DNA of 64,000 bases from a bacterium (lineage in GTDB: Bacteria; Fidelibacterota; Marinisomatia; Marinisomatales; UBA1611), in NCBI GenBank assembly GCA_004321745.1, contig SGYO01000001.1, positions 1-64,000 of the forward strand. Reading direction: 5' to 3'. The notes beneath the pieces were generated by a model. The model saw only the letters and a list, made by a program, of their open reading frames with translations. It was not told the origin of the DNA and did no database searches. How positions within the stretch are numbered: the first letter of the stretch is position 1; every line of letters starts with the position of its first letter. A program made the translations under genes and the position numbers. Of this stretch, positions 11,190 to 19,344 are shown in pieces.

Positions 11190-12011
11190 ATGATAACAAA
11201 TGAGATTTATCCATTTTTACAGGCATATGCATTGATTATTGGCCTAGTAGTTGGGAGTTTTCTTAATGTAGTTATTTATAGAATTCCTAATAATAAATCC
11301 ATAGTAAAACCAAGATCAAAATGTACTGGCTGCGAAAATCAAATTGCTTGGTATGATAACATCCCAATCATTAGCTATATCATCCTTTTAGCTAAATGCA
11401 GGAATTGTAAAGCCCCGATAAGTATTAGATATCCATTGGTGGAATTTATATGCGGAATGATGACATTGATGCTTTTGAATATTTATGGACCATCATTTGA
11501 GTTTATTGTTGTTGTTTTAATTTGTTATATGTTAATTGCAATTACATTCATTGATGTTGATTATTTTATCATTCCTAATGAATTCATCATATTTGGCTTT
11601 TTTACTTCAATAATTGCTCATGGGTTTAATTTGCTACCGCTAACTTTGGCTCAAGGGTTTTATGGACTACTTACTTTTGGTGGAACTCTATTTTTAATGG
11701 GAGCTTTAGGAACTTTTCTTTTTAAAAAAGAAGCGATGGGTTTTGGAGATGTTAAACTTGGTTTGGTACTTGGTTCTTTTTTAGGCGTAGAACTTTCTCT
11801 GTTAGCTTTGTTCTTTAGTTTTATTTTTGGTGGTTTTATGAGCATAATATTACTTGTAACAAAAGAAGTCGCCGATGATCATATGATACCTTTTGGCCCA
11901 TCAATTACAGCTGCAACCTTACTAACCATACTGACAAAAACTGTTGGCGGTGGTAATTACATAATCAACTGGTACTTTACGAATATGTGGAATGGGGAAT
12001 ACTTCTTCTAA
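11190..12011 (+). CDS. pilD: type IV prepilin peptidase / N-methylase
   Basis: A 273-residue polytopic membrane protein. It begins with the family motif GSFLNVVIYRIP (residues 22-33) and carries the zinc-type pair C45-x2-C48 and C70-x2-C73 of the N-methylase part. Catalytic aspartates lie in FIDVDYFIIP (Asp122) and GFGDVKLG (Asp187). It cleaves prepilins after Gly(-1) and methylates residue +1. It would process the fourteen or so prepilin-like proteins encoded downstream. Its stop overlaps the ATPase start (TAATG). Confidence 0.95.
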   Translation: MITNEIYPFLQAYALIIGLVVGSFLNVVIYRIPNNKSIVKPRSKCTGCENQIAWYDNIPIISYIILLAKCRNCKAPISIRYPLVEFICGMMTLMLLNIYGPSFEFIVVVLICYMLIAITFIDVDYFIIPNEFIIFGFFTSIIAHGFNLLPLTLAQGFYGLLTFGGTLFLMGALGTFLFKKEAMGFGDVKLGLVLGSFLGVELSLLALFFSFIFGGFMSIILLVTKEVADDHMIPFGPSITAATLLTILTKTVGGGNYIINWYFTNMWNGEYFF

Positions 12012-13666
12012 TGGCAATTACTAGAAAAAAGAACTTAGGCCTGCTCCTAATCGAGGCTGGTATTATAGAACCGGAGCAGCTAGAGCAAGCATTGCTCAAA
12101 CAAGCTAAAGAGGAAAATAGTGGATATATTGGAGATATATTAATCTCAGCAGGCTTAATCGACGAAAAAACGAGAAATCGTTTTTTAAGTCAACAACTAC
12201 ACATACCAAACGTAGAATTAGGCCATTTTGAAGTTGAAAAATCTGTACTAGGCATGATTCCTGAAAGAATTGTGATGGAGTATAACGTATTACCCATTTT
12301 TAATTTAAATAATACTATCAATGTAGCAATAACTGACCCCATAGACCCTGAACCAATAAATGCCGCTCGAAATGCGTCAGGTCTAAAAGCAGAACCCATA
12401 ATTGTAACAGCAAATGAACTTCAATCTGCTATTGATATTTATTATGGGATGTCAACCTTAAGTGGTTTCGAGGATGAAAATATTAGTATTGATGATATTG
12501 ATGATACTCGAATTGTTCAACTAGTTGATAACATCATTGAAAATAGTGCTAAATACAGGGCAAGTGATATCCACATTGAGACTAGAGAAACCGACATAAG
12601 AGTTCGATTTAGAATAGATGGGAAGCTTGTAGATTTTCAAACCCTTCCTGTTTCAATTGCAACTCCTCTTACCTCACGCATAAAAATCATGGCCAATATG
12701 GATATAGCTGAATCTCGAAGACCTCAAGATGGAAGAATTCTTTTCGATATGAATGAAGATAGGCTAGATCTTCGTGTATCAACTTATCCTACATTATATG
12801 GGGAAAAATCAGTTCTTAGATTATTGAATATTTCAGATGCTATGCATGATCTTGATGGCCTAGGGTTTGAAAAAGACATACTTAATCGTTTTGAAGATAT
12901 GTTAATCGGAGGCGAAGGCATTATTCTTGTGTCAGGACCCACAGGAAGTGGAAAAACAACAACATTATACTCTACTTTGAATAAAATGGATAATCCTGAT
13001 GTCAATATTGTTACGATTGAAGACCCAATTGAATACGACCTAGATAATATTAACCAAGCTCAAGTAAATAGAAGATCAGGAGTAACATTTGCCTCCGCGC
13101 TAAGAGCAATATTGAGACAAGATCCAGACATCATAATGGTTGGAGAGGTTCGTGATGAAGAAACTGTAGAACTTGCAATAAGGGCAGCTCTTACGGGTCA
13201 CTTAGTTTTCAGTACAATACATACAAATGATTCTGCAGCTGGGTTTACAAGGCTACTAAATTGGGGGATGGAACCCTTCTTAATTACATCTACCGTGAAA
13301 GGTATATTGGCACAAAGATTGGTTAGAAAACTATGTAAAGAATGTCGTGAAAAACATATGGTTGAACCATCAGAACTAGAACGATTTGGCCTTAAAGTTG
13401 ACGAAGCAATGGAATTTTACAAAGCAGTAGGATGTTTGAGCTGTAGAAATACAGGATATCAAGGAAGAATTGGTCTTTTTGAACTCATTAGAATGAATAA
13501 TGAAATTGCTGATTTAGTTATGGAGCAAAGACCTGGTCACGTTATTAGGGAAAAGGCTATTGAATCAGGCATGTTTTCTCTTTTGCATGATGGTCTAATT
13601 AAAGCTCAGAGGGGAGACACCTCTTTGCAGGAAATTTTAGAAACATTGGGGACTGAAAAAATATAA
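12011..13666 (+). CDS. pilB: pilus assembly ATPase (PilB/MshE/GspE family)
   Basis: 551 residues from the ATG at 12011, which overlaps the preceding stop (TAATG) and follows a GGGGAA sequence; an in-frame ATG at 11987 is less likely. The N-terminus has two LGxxL...G.I repeats (residues about 8-63) like the MshEN domain, which binds cyclic di-GMP in MshE. The first has Asn8 where the motif usually has Arg. Walker A GPTGSGKTTT is near residue 308, and the His box and Asp box are intact. A tetra-cysteine motif (CKEC...CLSC) lies near the C-terminus. It powers pilus extension from the cytoplasmic face. Single-copy GspE-type naming would also fit. Confidence 0.94.
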   Translation: MAITRKKNLGLLLIEAGIIEPEQLEQALLKQAKEENSGYIGDILISAGLIDEKTRNRFLSQQLHIPNVELGHFEVEKSVLGMIPERIVMEYNVLPIFNLNNTINVAITDPIDPEPINAARNASGLKAEPIIVTANELQSAIDIYYGMSTLSGFEDENISIDDIDDTRIVQLVDNIIENSAKYRASDIHIETRETDIRVRFRIDGKLVDFQTLPVSIATPLTSRIKIMANMDIAESRRPQDGRILFDMNEDRLDLRVSTYPTLYGEKSVLRLLNISDAMHDLDGLGFEKDILNRFEDMLIGGEGIILVSGPTGSGKTTTLYSTLNKMDNPDVNIVTIEDPIEYDLDNINQAQVNRRSGVTFASALRAILRQDPDIIMVGEVRDEETVELAIRAALTGHLVFSTIHTNDSAAGFTRLLNWGMEPFLITSTVKGILAQRLVRKLCKECREKHMVEPSELERFGLKVDEAMEFYKAVGCLSCRNTGYQGRIGLFELIRMNNEIADLVMEQRPGHVIREKAIESGMFSLLHDGLIKAQRGDTSLQEILETLGTEKI

Positions 13667-15135
13667 TGACTGATCCAATATTATACGTAGGTGATTCGCT
13701 AGACATAAAACAGATTATAAATGAATCTAACAAAAAAATTGATGCTGTTCAAAATGGTATGATCGCATTAAATGCTCTATCAGATAGTGCAAATAAATAC
13801 AGTGCCGTCATCATAGAAGATCAGTTACCATTAATGGACCCGAGCAATTTAATAAAACAACTGGAACATTATAGTAAAACACCAATTATTGCAATTGTTA
13901 GGTCAGACAAAAGGAGATCTGAAATTTTAAACGATTTTGAAAATGGCCTTTCAGGATGGTTTGAACCAAAAAGGTCTTCAATTGAACATTTTAATAACTT
14001 ACTTGATAGCTGTAATACTTTCATCAATTTTAGCAGAGGGCTTAATAAAAATCATCGCTTACAAATAAATTCACATGGCTTAGGAACAATCTTGGGTGTA
14101 TCTGATTCAATGCAAAAAATTTATACTCTCCTACTTCAAATTCAAGAAAAAGATGTAATCACTATTTTGTATGGCGAAAGCGGAACTGGTAAAAACCTCA
14201 CCGCAAAATTCATGCATGATACAAGTAAAAGAAATAAAAAGCCACTTATATCAGTAAATTGCCCAGCAATTCCATCTGAACTTTTAGAAAGCGAACTTTT
14301 TGGGCATGAAAAAGGTTCATTTACTGGAGCCGATGAAAAAAAGGATGGTAAATTTTTAGTTGCTAATGGTGGGACAATATTCCTAGATGAAATTGGTGAT
14401 ATGAGCACCTCACTTCAAGCAAAAATATTAAGAGTTTTAGAAAGTGGCGAGATAGAAAGAGTAGGCGGCGCAGAAACTCATACAGTAAATGTCAGAGTTA
14501 TTTCGGCGACTAATCAGGATTTAAATGAAAAAATAAAAGAAGGAAAATTTAGAGAAGACCTTTTCCATAGAATAAATGTTTTCCCCGTTACACTTCCACC
14601 ACTTAGAGAAAGAAAGGTCGATATACCGCTCTTAACCTATGCTATCTTTAAAACATTAAAGAAAAAACACAATCTTAATGTTTCATATATTGGTCCAAAA
14701 GCAATAGATAGACTTATAGACTATTCTTGGCCAGGTAATGTGAGAGAACTTGAAAATACCTTAGAAAGAGCATTATTAATATGTAATAACAAATATTTAA
14801 CAGAAGATGATTTAGGTTCAGTACTTGATGAAAAAGAAACTGCAATTAAAGCACAAAAAGAACCAGTTACTATCGAATCTGGCGATCAAGGTCTAACAGA
14901 AATAAATAAAACAAGTATTAATGAACCCAATAATTCTTTTAAAACGGAAACTATCGTTGAACAAGCATCAACACCCAAAATAGCAACACTAAAAGAGATT
15001 GAAATGGAAGCAATTAAATCAAGCGTTGAAAGAAACAAATGGAATATGACTACTACTGCAGAAGAACTGGGAATTAGTCGTATGACTTTATATAGAAAAT
15101 TAGATCAATATGGCCTCAGAAGCAAAGAGCAGTAA
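13666..15135 (+). CDS. sigma-54-dependent activator (NtrC/PilR family) with degenerate receiver
   Basis: 489 residues in three parts. Residues 1-120 have a receiver fold in which the phosphoacceptor position holds Glu51 (IIEDQLP), the acidic pocket reads VGD, and the conserved Lys is shifted (EPK). The AAA+ domain (about 140-370) has Walker A GESGTGKN (170-177), the sigma-54 contact loop GSFTGA (217-222, usually GAFTGA) and Walker B GGTIFLDEIGD. A Fis-type helix-turn-helix ends the protein (TAEELGISRMTLYRKL). It is the obvious activator for the two sigma-54 pilin promoters at 17599 and 18552. The Glu may mimic phosphorylation. Its start abuts the ATPase stop (TAATG). Confidence 0.92.
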   Translation: MTDPILYVGDSLDIKQIINESNKKIDAVQNGMIALNALSDSANKYSAVIIEDQLPLMDPSNLIKQLEHYSKTPIIAIVRSDKRRSEILNDFENGLSGWFEPKRSSIEHFNNLLDSCNTFINFSRGLNKNHRLQINSHGLGTILGVSDSMQKIYTLLLQIQEKDVITILYGESGTGKNLTAKFMHDTSKRNKKPLISVNCPAIPSELLESELFGHEKGSFTGADEKKDGKFLVANGGTIFLDEIGDMSTSLQAKILRVLESGEIERVGGAETHTVNVRVISATNQDLNEKIKEGKFREDLFHRINVFPVTLPPLRERKVDIPLLTYAIFKTLKKKHNLNVSYIGPKAIDRLIDYSWPGNVRELENTLERALLICNNKYLTEDDLGSVLDEKETAIKAQKEPVTIESGDQGLTEINKTSINEPNNSFKTETIVEQASTPKIATLKEIEMEAIKSSVERNKWNMTTTAEELGISRMTLYRKLDQYGLRSKEQ

Positions 15136-16363
15136 TACTGTAGAAATATTTTCTTACATCGCTAGGGATCAAAAATCCTCTGTTGTAAAAGGTGAGATTA
15201 AAGCTATTGAAGAAAGAATAGTTTTAGAGCAACTTAAAAAAATGGGATTAGATCCTATTTCTATTACTATTAAAAAAATATCTATATTTGAAAAATTAGA
15301 TGTTAACGTTTTTGATAGTGTTCCTCCAGATGCAATATATAATTTTTCCAGACAATTATCAGTAATGCTAAAAGCTGGTGTCCCACTAATTGATGCCCTA
15401 GAATCTATGCTCTCAAAAACAATAAACCCTTTATTAAATAAGACAATTGAAAAAATAATTGAAGATATTTCAGCAGGATCGACATTATCAGGAGCACTAG
15501 AAAAACATCCGAAAGTTTTCGATACAATGTATATAAATATTATCAGAGCTGGCGAGAGTTCAGGCGTGCTAGAAACGGTTCTTTTTAAACTGGCAGATTT
15601 TATTAGTTATGATTTGCAACTAAGAAATGGAATCAAACAAGCTATACGTTACCCGATGATTGTAATTGGTATAACTGTCACAGTGGGTTTTTATGCTGTC
15701 GCATTCATATTACCGAGATTTTCAGTGCTATTTAACCAAACCGGAATTGAACTCCCCTTACCAACGAGAATTTTACTTGGAATTGATAATTTTCTTCAAA
15801 ATTACTCTAGTTTCCTGTTGCTAGGGATTGCAGTCCTTGCAGGATTATTTTTTCATTTAAAAAGGACAGAAAAAGGATCTATCGCATGGGATAAATTCAA
15901 ATTAAATGCTCCAGTTTTTGGTAAAATATTTAAAAACATGGCAATATCTAGATTTTGTCATGTTTTAGAAACCTTAAATAGAACAGGTGTACCTATACTA
16001 GAATCACTAACAATTTCTTCAAGAAGTACTGGGAATAATTATGTTAAACATAAATTAGCTAATACAAAATCTGATGTAAGCCTTGGACATAAGATCGCTA
16101 AATCTCTTGATAAATATGGAGCTGATATCTTTGAAGCTCAACAAATAAAGATGATTCAAGTTGGTGAAGAAGCGGCTTCATTAGATGATATGTTAGCCGA
16201 AATAGCGATAATGGTAGATAATGAAACTCAAACCAGAGTTCGAACTCTTACATCTACTTTAGAGCCAATCATTACGGTAATTATGGGGGCTATGATTTTA
16301 GTCTTAGCACTATCAATATTTTTGCCAATTTGGGATATGTATGAATCGCTTGCTAACAATTAA
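15110..16363 (+). CDS. pilC: pilus inner-membrane platform protein (PilC/GspF family)
   Basis: A 417-residue protein with two GspF domains. The first contains FSRQLSVMLKAGVPLIDAL (about residues 81-99). The second repeats the pattern ISRFCHVLETLNRTGVPIL (about 279-297). Three hydrophobic segments (near 183, 235 and 388) match the family. It organises the inner-membrane base that couples the ATPase to pilin polymerisation. The ATG at 15110 overlaps the activator gene by 26 bp, so the two are probably translationally coupled. It is the last gene of the core operon. No clear terminator follows. Confidence 0.93.
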   Translation: MASEAKSSNTVEIFSYIARDQKSSVVKGEIKAIEERIVLEQLKKMGLDPISITIKKISIFEKLDVNVFDSVPPDAIYNFSRQLSVMLKAGVPLIDALESMLSKTINPLLNKTIEKIIEDISAGSTLSGALEKHPKVFDTMYINIIRAGESSGVLETVLFKLADFISYDLQLRNGIKQAIRYPMIVIGITVTVGFYAVAFILPRFSVLFNQTGIELPLPTRILLGIDNFLQNYSSFLLLGIAVLAGLFFHLKRTEKGSIAWDKFKLNAPVFGKIFKNMAISRFCHVLETLNRTGVPILESLTISSRSTGNNYVKHKLANTKSDVSLGHKIAKSLDKYGADIFEAQQIKMIQVGEEAASLDDMLAEIAIMVDNETQTRVRTLTSTLEPIITVIMGAMILVLALSIFLPIWDMYESLANN

Positions 16364-16460
16364 GGCAAAAAATTATATTGTTTAAATAATCATTATAGCA
16401 TTTAAAGATTTTTATTAAATTATTTGAAATAAAGTTATACAAAGATATAAAGGATTTATT

Positions 16461-17471
16461 ATGTCAATATGGGTTATAAGAGGCGGAAAATTTGGAGAGT
16501 ATGAAAACCGCTTTCTAAATGAGGATAAAGTATATTTAACTAGAGATGGGTTTAAAACTGACCTTAATAAGATTGAGGCGCAAACTGGACTACGAACAGT
16601 TCTTGATGAATTTTACCCAACTCAACCATCATCTAAACTTTCAAGCTGGTCAGATCAAATTTGGCAATTTGCTCATGACATACAGCAAAAAGATTGGATA
16701 GTCCTTCCAAGTAAATTAAGTCCTGTACTTCATGTAGGAGAAATTACAGGAGGGTATAACTATGAAAAAAACGGCTCAGACCCATACTATCACTCCAGAG
16801 AAATAAAATGGATTGAAAAAGACCTGCCAAGGGGCTACTTCCCAACAGAGATATTATATCAATTAGGTGGTTTCAAAGATGTATTTAATGTTGATGGTGT
16901 TGAAAAAGTCTTTCATACAATGGCTGATAATGATTGGGCACCAACAAAAGATGATGACGCAGGCTATGAGCAAATGAATGAGCTAGTTGCTCTTCTCCAA
17001 GAAATTTCTAGAGATCAAATAGCCCAATTAATTAGAACAAAATTTAAGGGGCATAGGCTGGCTAAACTTGTTAAGGCCATTATGGAAGCAAAAGGATATA
17101 CGACGCATATGGGCTCATCTGATGAATCTGGATCAGATTTAGACATTTTAGCAGCTAAGGGTGGAATGGGTTTTGATAATGATTCTAGAATATGCATTCA
17201 AGTACGAGCTGATGATGTTCCTGTTGCTACACTTGATAAATTTTTAGGTACTATGAATGATGTAGGAGCTAATTATGGTCTGCTAGTTGCTTGGGGAGGA
17301 TTTAAAAGCAATGTAGAGCAAGAAAGATCAAATGAGTTTTTTAAAGTTCGCCTGTGGAACCAAAATGATCTTATTGATCAAGTATTATCTCACTATGAAG
17401 ATCTCGATAATTACATCATTGGGGAAATTCCGCTAAAATCATTTTGGACTATCGCATCAGATCTGGACTGA
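16461..17471 (+). CDS. Mrr-like restriction endonuclease-fold protein with PUA/EVE-like N-terminus
   Basis: 336 residues, no signal peptide. The N-terminal 115 residues (IWVIRGGKFGEYE, then VVLPSK-like and LHVGEITGGY) resemble the PUA/EVE-like domain found on modification-dependent nucleases. The C-terminal part (about 185-310) looks like an Mrr_cat PD-(D/E)xK domain: KGYTTHMGSSDESGSDLDIL with Asp228, then ICIQVRA. The usual QxK lysine is replaced by Arg249, so catalysis is uncertain. It lies between the pilus core operon and the first sigma-54 pilin gene. It may be a defence nuclease or a DNA-binding derivative. A link to pilus function is not shown by the sequence. Confidence 0.7.
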   Translation: MSIWVIRGGKFGEYENRFLNEDKVYLTRDGFKTDLNKIEAQTGLRTVLDEFYPTQPSSKLSSWSDQIWQFAHDIQQKDWIVLPSKLSPVLHVGEITGGYNYEKNGSDPYYHSREIKWIEKDLPRGYFPTEILYQLGGFKDVFNVDGVEKVFHTMADNDWAPTKDDDAGYEQMNELVALLQEISRDQIAQLIRTKFKGHRLAKLVKAIMEAKGYTTHMGSSDESGSDLDILAAKGGMGFDNDSRICIQVRADDVPVATLDKFLGTMNDVGANYGLLVAWGGFKSNVEQERSNEFFKVRLWNQNDLIDQVLSHYEDLDNYIIGEIPLKSFWTIASDLD

Positions 17472-17475
17472 CCAT

Positions 17476-17492
17476 TGTAACATACTGTTACA
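17476..17492. promoter_or_regulatory. perfect 17-bp palindrome, candidate enhancer site of a sigma-54 activator
   Basis: TGTAACA-TAC-TGTTACA is a perfect 7-3-7 inverted repeat. Its first base lies 125 bp before the GG of the sigma-54 promoter at 17601. The equivalent site before the second pilin gene lies 126 bp before its GG. That spacing is typical of NtrC-family upstream activating sequences, and the activator gene is in the same locus. Confidence 0.7.
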
Positions 17493-17598
17493 TTTTGTCT
17501 AGGTTTGCGTATCAAATTTTGTAGTGTGTAAATATTAAAAACATTGAAAAAAATTAATTTTAGAGAATAAAAAATATTTATTAATTTATATAGTCTTG

Positions 17599-17615
17599 TT
17601 GGCACAGATATTGCT
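17599..17615 (+). promoter_or_regulatory. sigma-54 (-24/-12) promoter of the first NSLAEF pilin gene
   Basis: TTGGCACAGATATTGCT matches the consensus YTGGCACGNNNNTTGCW, with the required GG-N10-GC spacing (GG 17601-17602, GC 17613-17614). The predicted start near 17626 gives a leader of about 28 nt with an AGGAA ribosome-binding site before the ATG at 17654. Confidence 0.85.
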
Positions 17616-17653
17616 ATATAAGAATGACATTATTACTAGCTAGGAATTAAACT

Positions 17654-18325
17654 ATGATAAATTTCAAAATATTAAAGAAAAAAATTAAAAACATTAAAGG
17701 TAACTCACTCGCTGAATTTGCTGTCACCACAGCTATGATGGCTACTTTGGCTACCACCGCAGCTCCAAGATTTTCAGGTATTGGAGAAGGAGCTAAAGAG
17801 AAGAAGACATTAGCGGAAATAGACAAAATAGTAATTGCGTCGTCAAACTTTTTTAACAGTAAAGTTACCATTGAAGGACGTGGTAGATTTCCTGGCCAAG
17901 AAAAATATAACATTGCCGTTGGCGGATATGATAGTGAAATAGCGCTTCTTAACGTTATTGGATCAGATGCAAATCAAAACTCTACAAGTACATTCAACAC
18001 TTACAATCACGCTGAAGGATCAAAGTGGAGATCAATTTTTGGAGTTGACGCTGAAGGTGCTGCACTTGTCGAGGGTAGCAATGTTATAAACGATACTGGT
18101 ACTGAAGGACATGCAGAATTTATGGCAGAATTTGCTAATAACGCAATTAAGAGTCCGTTTCAGGATGGACATTACATATACATAGTTCTTCCTGGTGGAA
18201 TACAATATGTTGACCCTGACGGAGATGGAGTATACGTACCAGTCCCATGTTTAGACTGCTCGCCTATATTATATGTTGCTGACAATGAAAACCCATCTAA
18301 AATATTTAAGAAATATCAACCTTAG
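17654..18325 (+). CDS. NSLAEF-type prepilin, paralogue 1
   Basis: A 223-residue class III signal protein. A lysine-rich 16-residue leader ends in Gly, then the mature protein starts NSLAEFAVTTAMMATLATTAAP, with Glu at +5 and Phe at +6. The +1 residue is Asn, and the hydrophobic segment is rich in Ala, Thr and Met, unlike the FTLIELIIVMV class encoded further on. The C-terminal half shares with paralogue 2 the blocks GRGRFPGQ, GEGSKWRSIFG, GHYIYIVLPGG and a final CLDCSPI, whose two cysteines may form a disulfide. It has its own sigma-54 promoter and terminator, suggesting a highly expressed, switchable major subunit. The Flp/TadE class is a remote alternative. Confidence 0.85.
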   Translation: MINFKILKKKIKNIKGNSLAEFAVTTAMMATLATTAAPRFSGIGEGAKEKKTLAEIDKIVIASSNFFNSKVTIEGRGRFPGQEKYNIAVGGYDSEIALLNVIGSDANQNSTSTFNTYNHAEGSKWRSIFGVDAEGAALVEGSNVINDTGTEGHAEFMAEFANNAIKSPFQDGHYIYIVLPGGIQYVDPDGDGVYVPVPCLDCSPILYVADNENPSKIFKKYQP

Positions 18326-18354
18326 TTTTTACAAGCTAACATATTAAAAATAGA

Positions 18355-18379
18355 AAAGCCTCTTTATAGAGGCTTTTTT
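18355..18379 (+). terminator. rho-independent terminator after pilin paralogue 1
   Basis: AAAGCCTC and GAGGCTTT form an 8-bp stem with loop TTTATA and a run of T (18374-18379). It separates this pilin gene from the next transcription unit. Confidence 0.9.
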
Positions 18380-18427
18380 ATTACATAAAATTATATACAC
18401 CTGTATCATTATTTTACATTCTCTTTC

Positions 18428-18454
18428 TGTAACAAAAGTTTACAATTTGTAAAC
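18428..18454. promoter_or_regulatory. two overlapping 17-bp inverted repeats upstream of pilin paralogue 2
   Basis: TGTAACAAAAGTTTACA (18428-18444) has the outer half-sites of the 17476 palindrome. It overlaps GTTTACAATTTGTAAAC (18438-18454), a perfect 7-3-7 palindrome of the opposite phase. The first begins 126 bp before the GG of the sigma-54 promoter at 18554, within 1 bp of the spacing at the first pilin gene. Confidence 0.65.
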
Positions 18455-18551
18455 ATAATCACATCTTCTCCCTTCTCCTTTCCTACACTTATAAATTACT
18501 TTTAATTTATTTATTGTCGATAAATTACTTTTTTGCATCTTTTTTGATTTT

Positions 18552-18568
18552 TTGGCACGCCATTTGTT
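18552..18568 (+). promoter_or_regulatory. sigma-54 (-24/-12) promoter of pilin paralogue 2 and the pilin array
   Basis: TTGGCACGCCATTTGTT fits the -24 element exactly (TTGGCACG). It keeps the GG-N10-G(C/T) spacing, with GT replacing GC at -12. The predicted start near 18578 leaves a leader of about 34 nt. Because the element lies where a longer reading frame could begin with TTG, it also rules out that upstream start. Confidence 0.78.
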
Positions 18569-18611
18569 ATATATAGGCAACTATAAACAATTTTTTAAAA
18601 AGGTAAATAAA

Positions 18612-19313
18612 ATGAAGAAATTTTTTAACAAGTTCAAAAATAATAAAGGTAACTCACTTGCTGAATTTGCCGTAACAGCTGCTATGATGGCTACTTTAGC
18701 TACCACTGCTGCTCCTGCTTTCTCAGGAGTTGCTGATGCGGCTAAAGAAAAGCAAACTTTTGCCAATATGGATAGAATTGCTGGCATGATTAACCAATAT
18801 TACAGTAATAAGTCTGCTTCAGTAGGTACAAGTGATGCTGCCGAAGGCAGGGGTCGCATTCCAGGACAACAAAATTTTGAAGTTCAGCTAGGCAGTTACT
18901 CTACATTAGATGAAGTAGTTGCTGACCTTACTGCTCCTCTTGGTGGTGAAGCGCCTTATAATAAATGGAATAGCGGTGAAGGTTCTAAGTGGATATCAGT
19001 ATTTGGAACTTCTACCGTAGATCCTAATTATCTTGGCGGGGTTTTAGATCATCAAACAGGCGATGATGATGGGAATACATATTATCAGTATGATGAGATG
19101 CTTTCCATGTTATCAGAAGAAGAGGGAATCATTTCTAGCCCCTTCGGAGAAGGACACTACATCTATGTCGTCATCCCAGGTGGTGTAAAATATTATGTTG
19201 ATGAAACTACAGGAAATACAGGAACAGTGACTTGCAATGGTTGTGGGCCGATCGTGGTCATCGCAGATGCATATGACCCTGCTGCTTATCATAAAATACA
19301 AAGTTTTCAATAA
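18612..19313 (+). CDS. NSLAEF-type prepilin, paralogue 2
   Basis: 233 residues from the ATG at 18612, chosen because it follows AAAAAGG and lies downstream of the sigma-54 promoter. The 13-residue leader ends at Gly, then NSLAEFAVTAAMMATLATTAAP, again with Glu+5. It is a clear paralogue of the 17654 product, sharing EGRGRIPGQ, GEGSKWISVFG, GHYIYVVIPGGV and CNGCGPIVVIAD near the end. The globular middle differs and is longer. It heads a transcription unit that continues into eight further pilin genes, 31 bp to the first. It is a probable major pilin. Confidence 0.86.
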   Translation: MKKFFNKFKNNKGNSLAEFAVTAAMMATLATTAAPAFSGVADAAKEKQTFANMDRIAGMINQYYSNKSASVGTSDAAEGRGRIPGQQNFEVQLGSYSTLDEVVADLTAPLGGEAPYNKWNSGEGSKWISVFGTSTVDPNYLGGVLDHQTGDDDGNTYYQYDEMLSMLSEEEGIISSPFGEGHYIYVVIPGGVKYYVDETTGNTGTVTCNGCGPIVVIADAYDPAAYHKIQSFQ

Positions 19314-19344
19314 GATATTAGAAAGATAGAAAAGGAAAATTAAA

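Noticed and set aside
18552-18611. TTG start for the second NSLAEF pilin
   Set aside because: The stretch contains the sigma-54 promoter itself and the ATG at 18612 has a ribosome-binding site.
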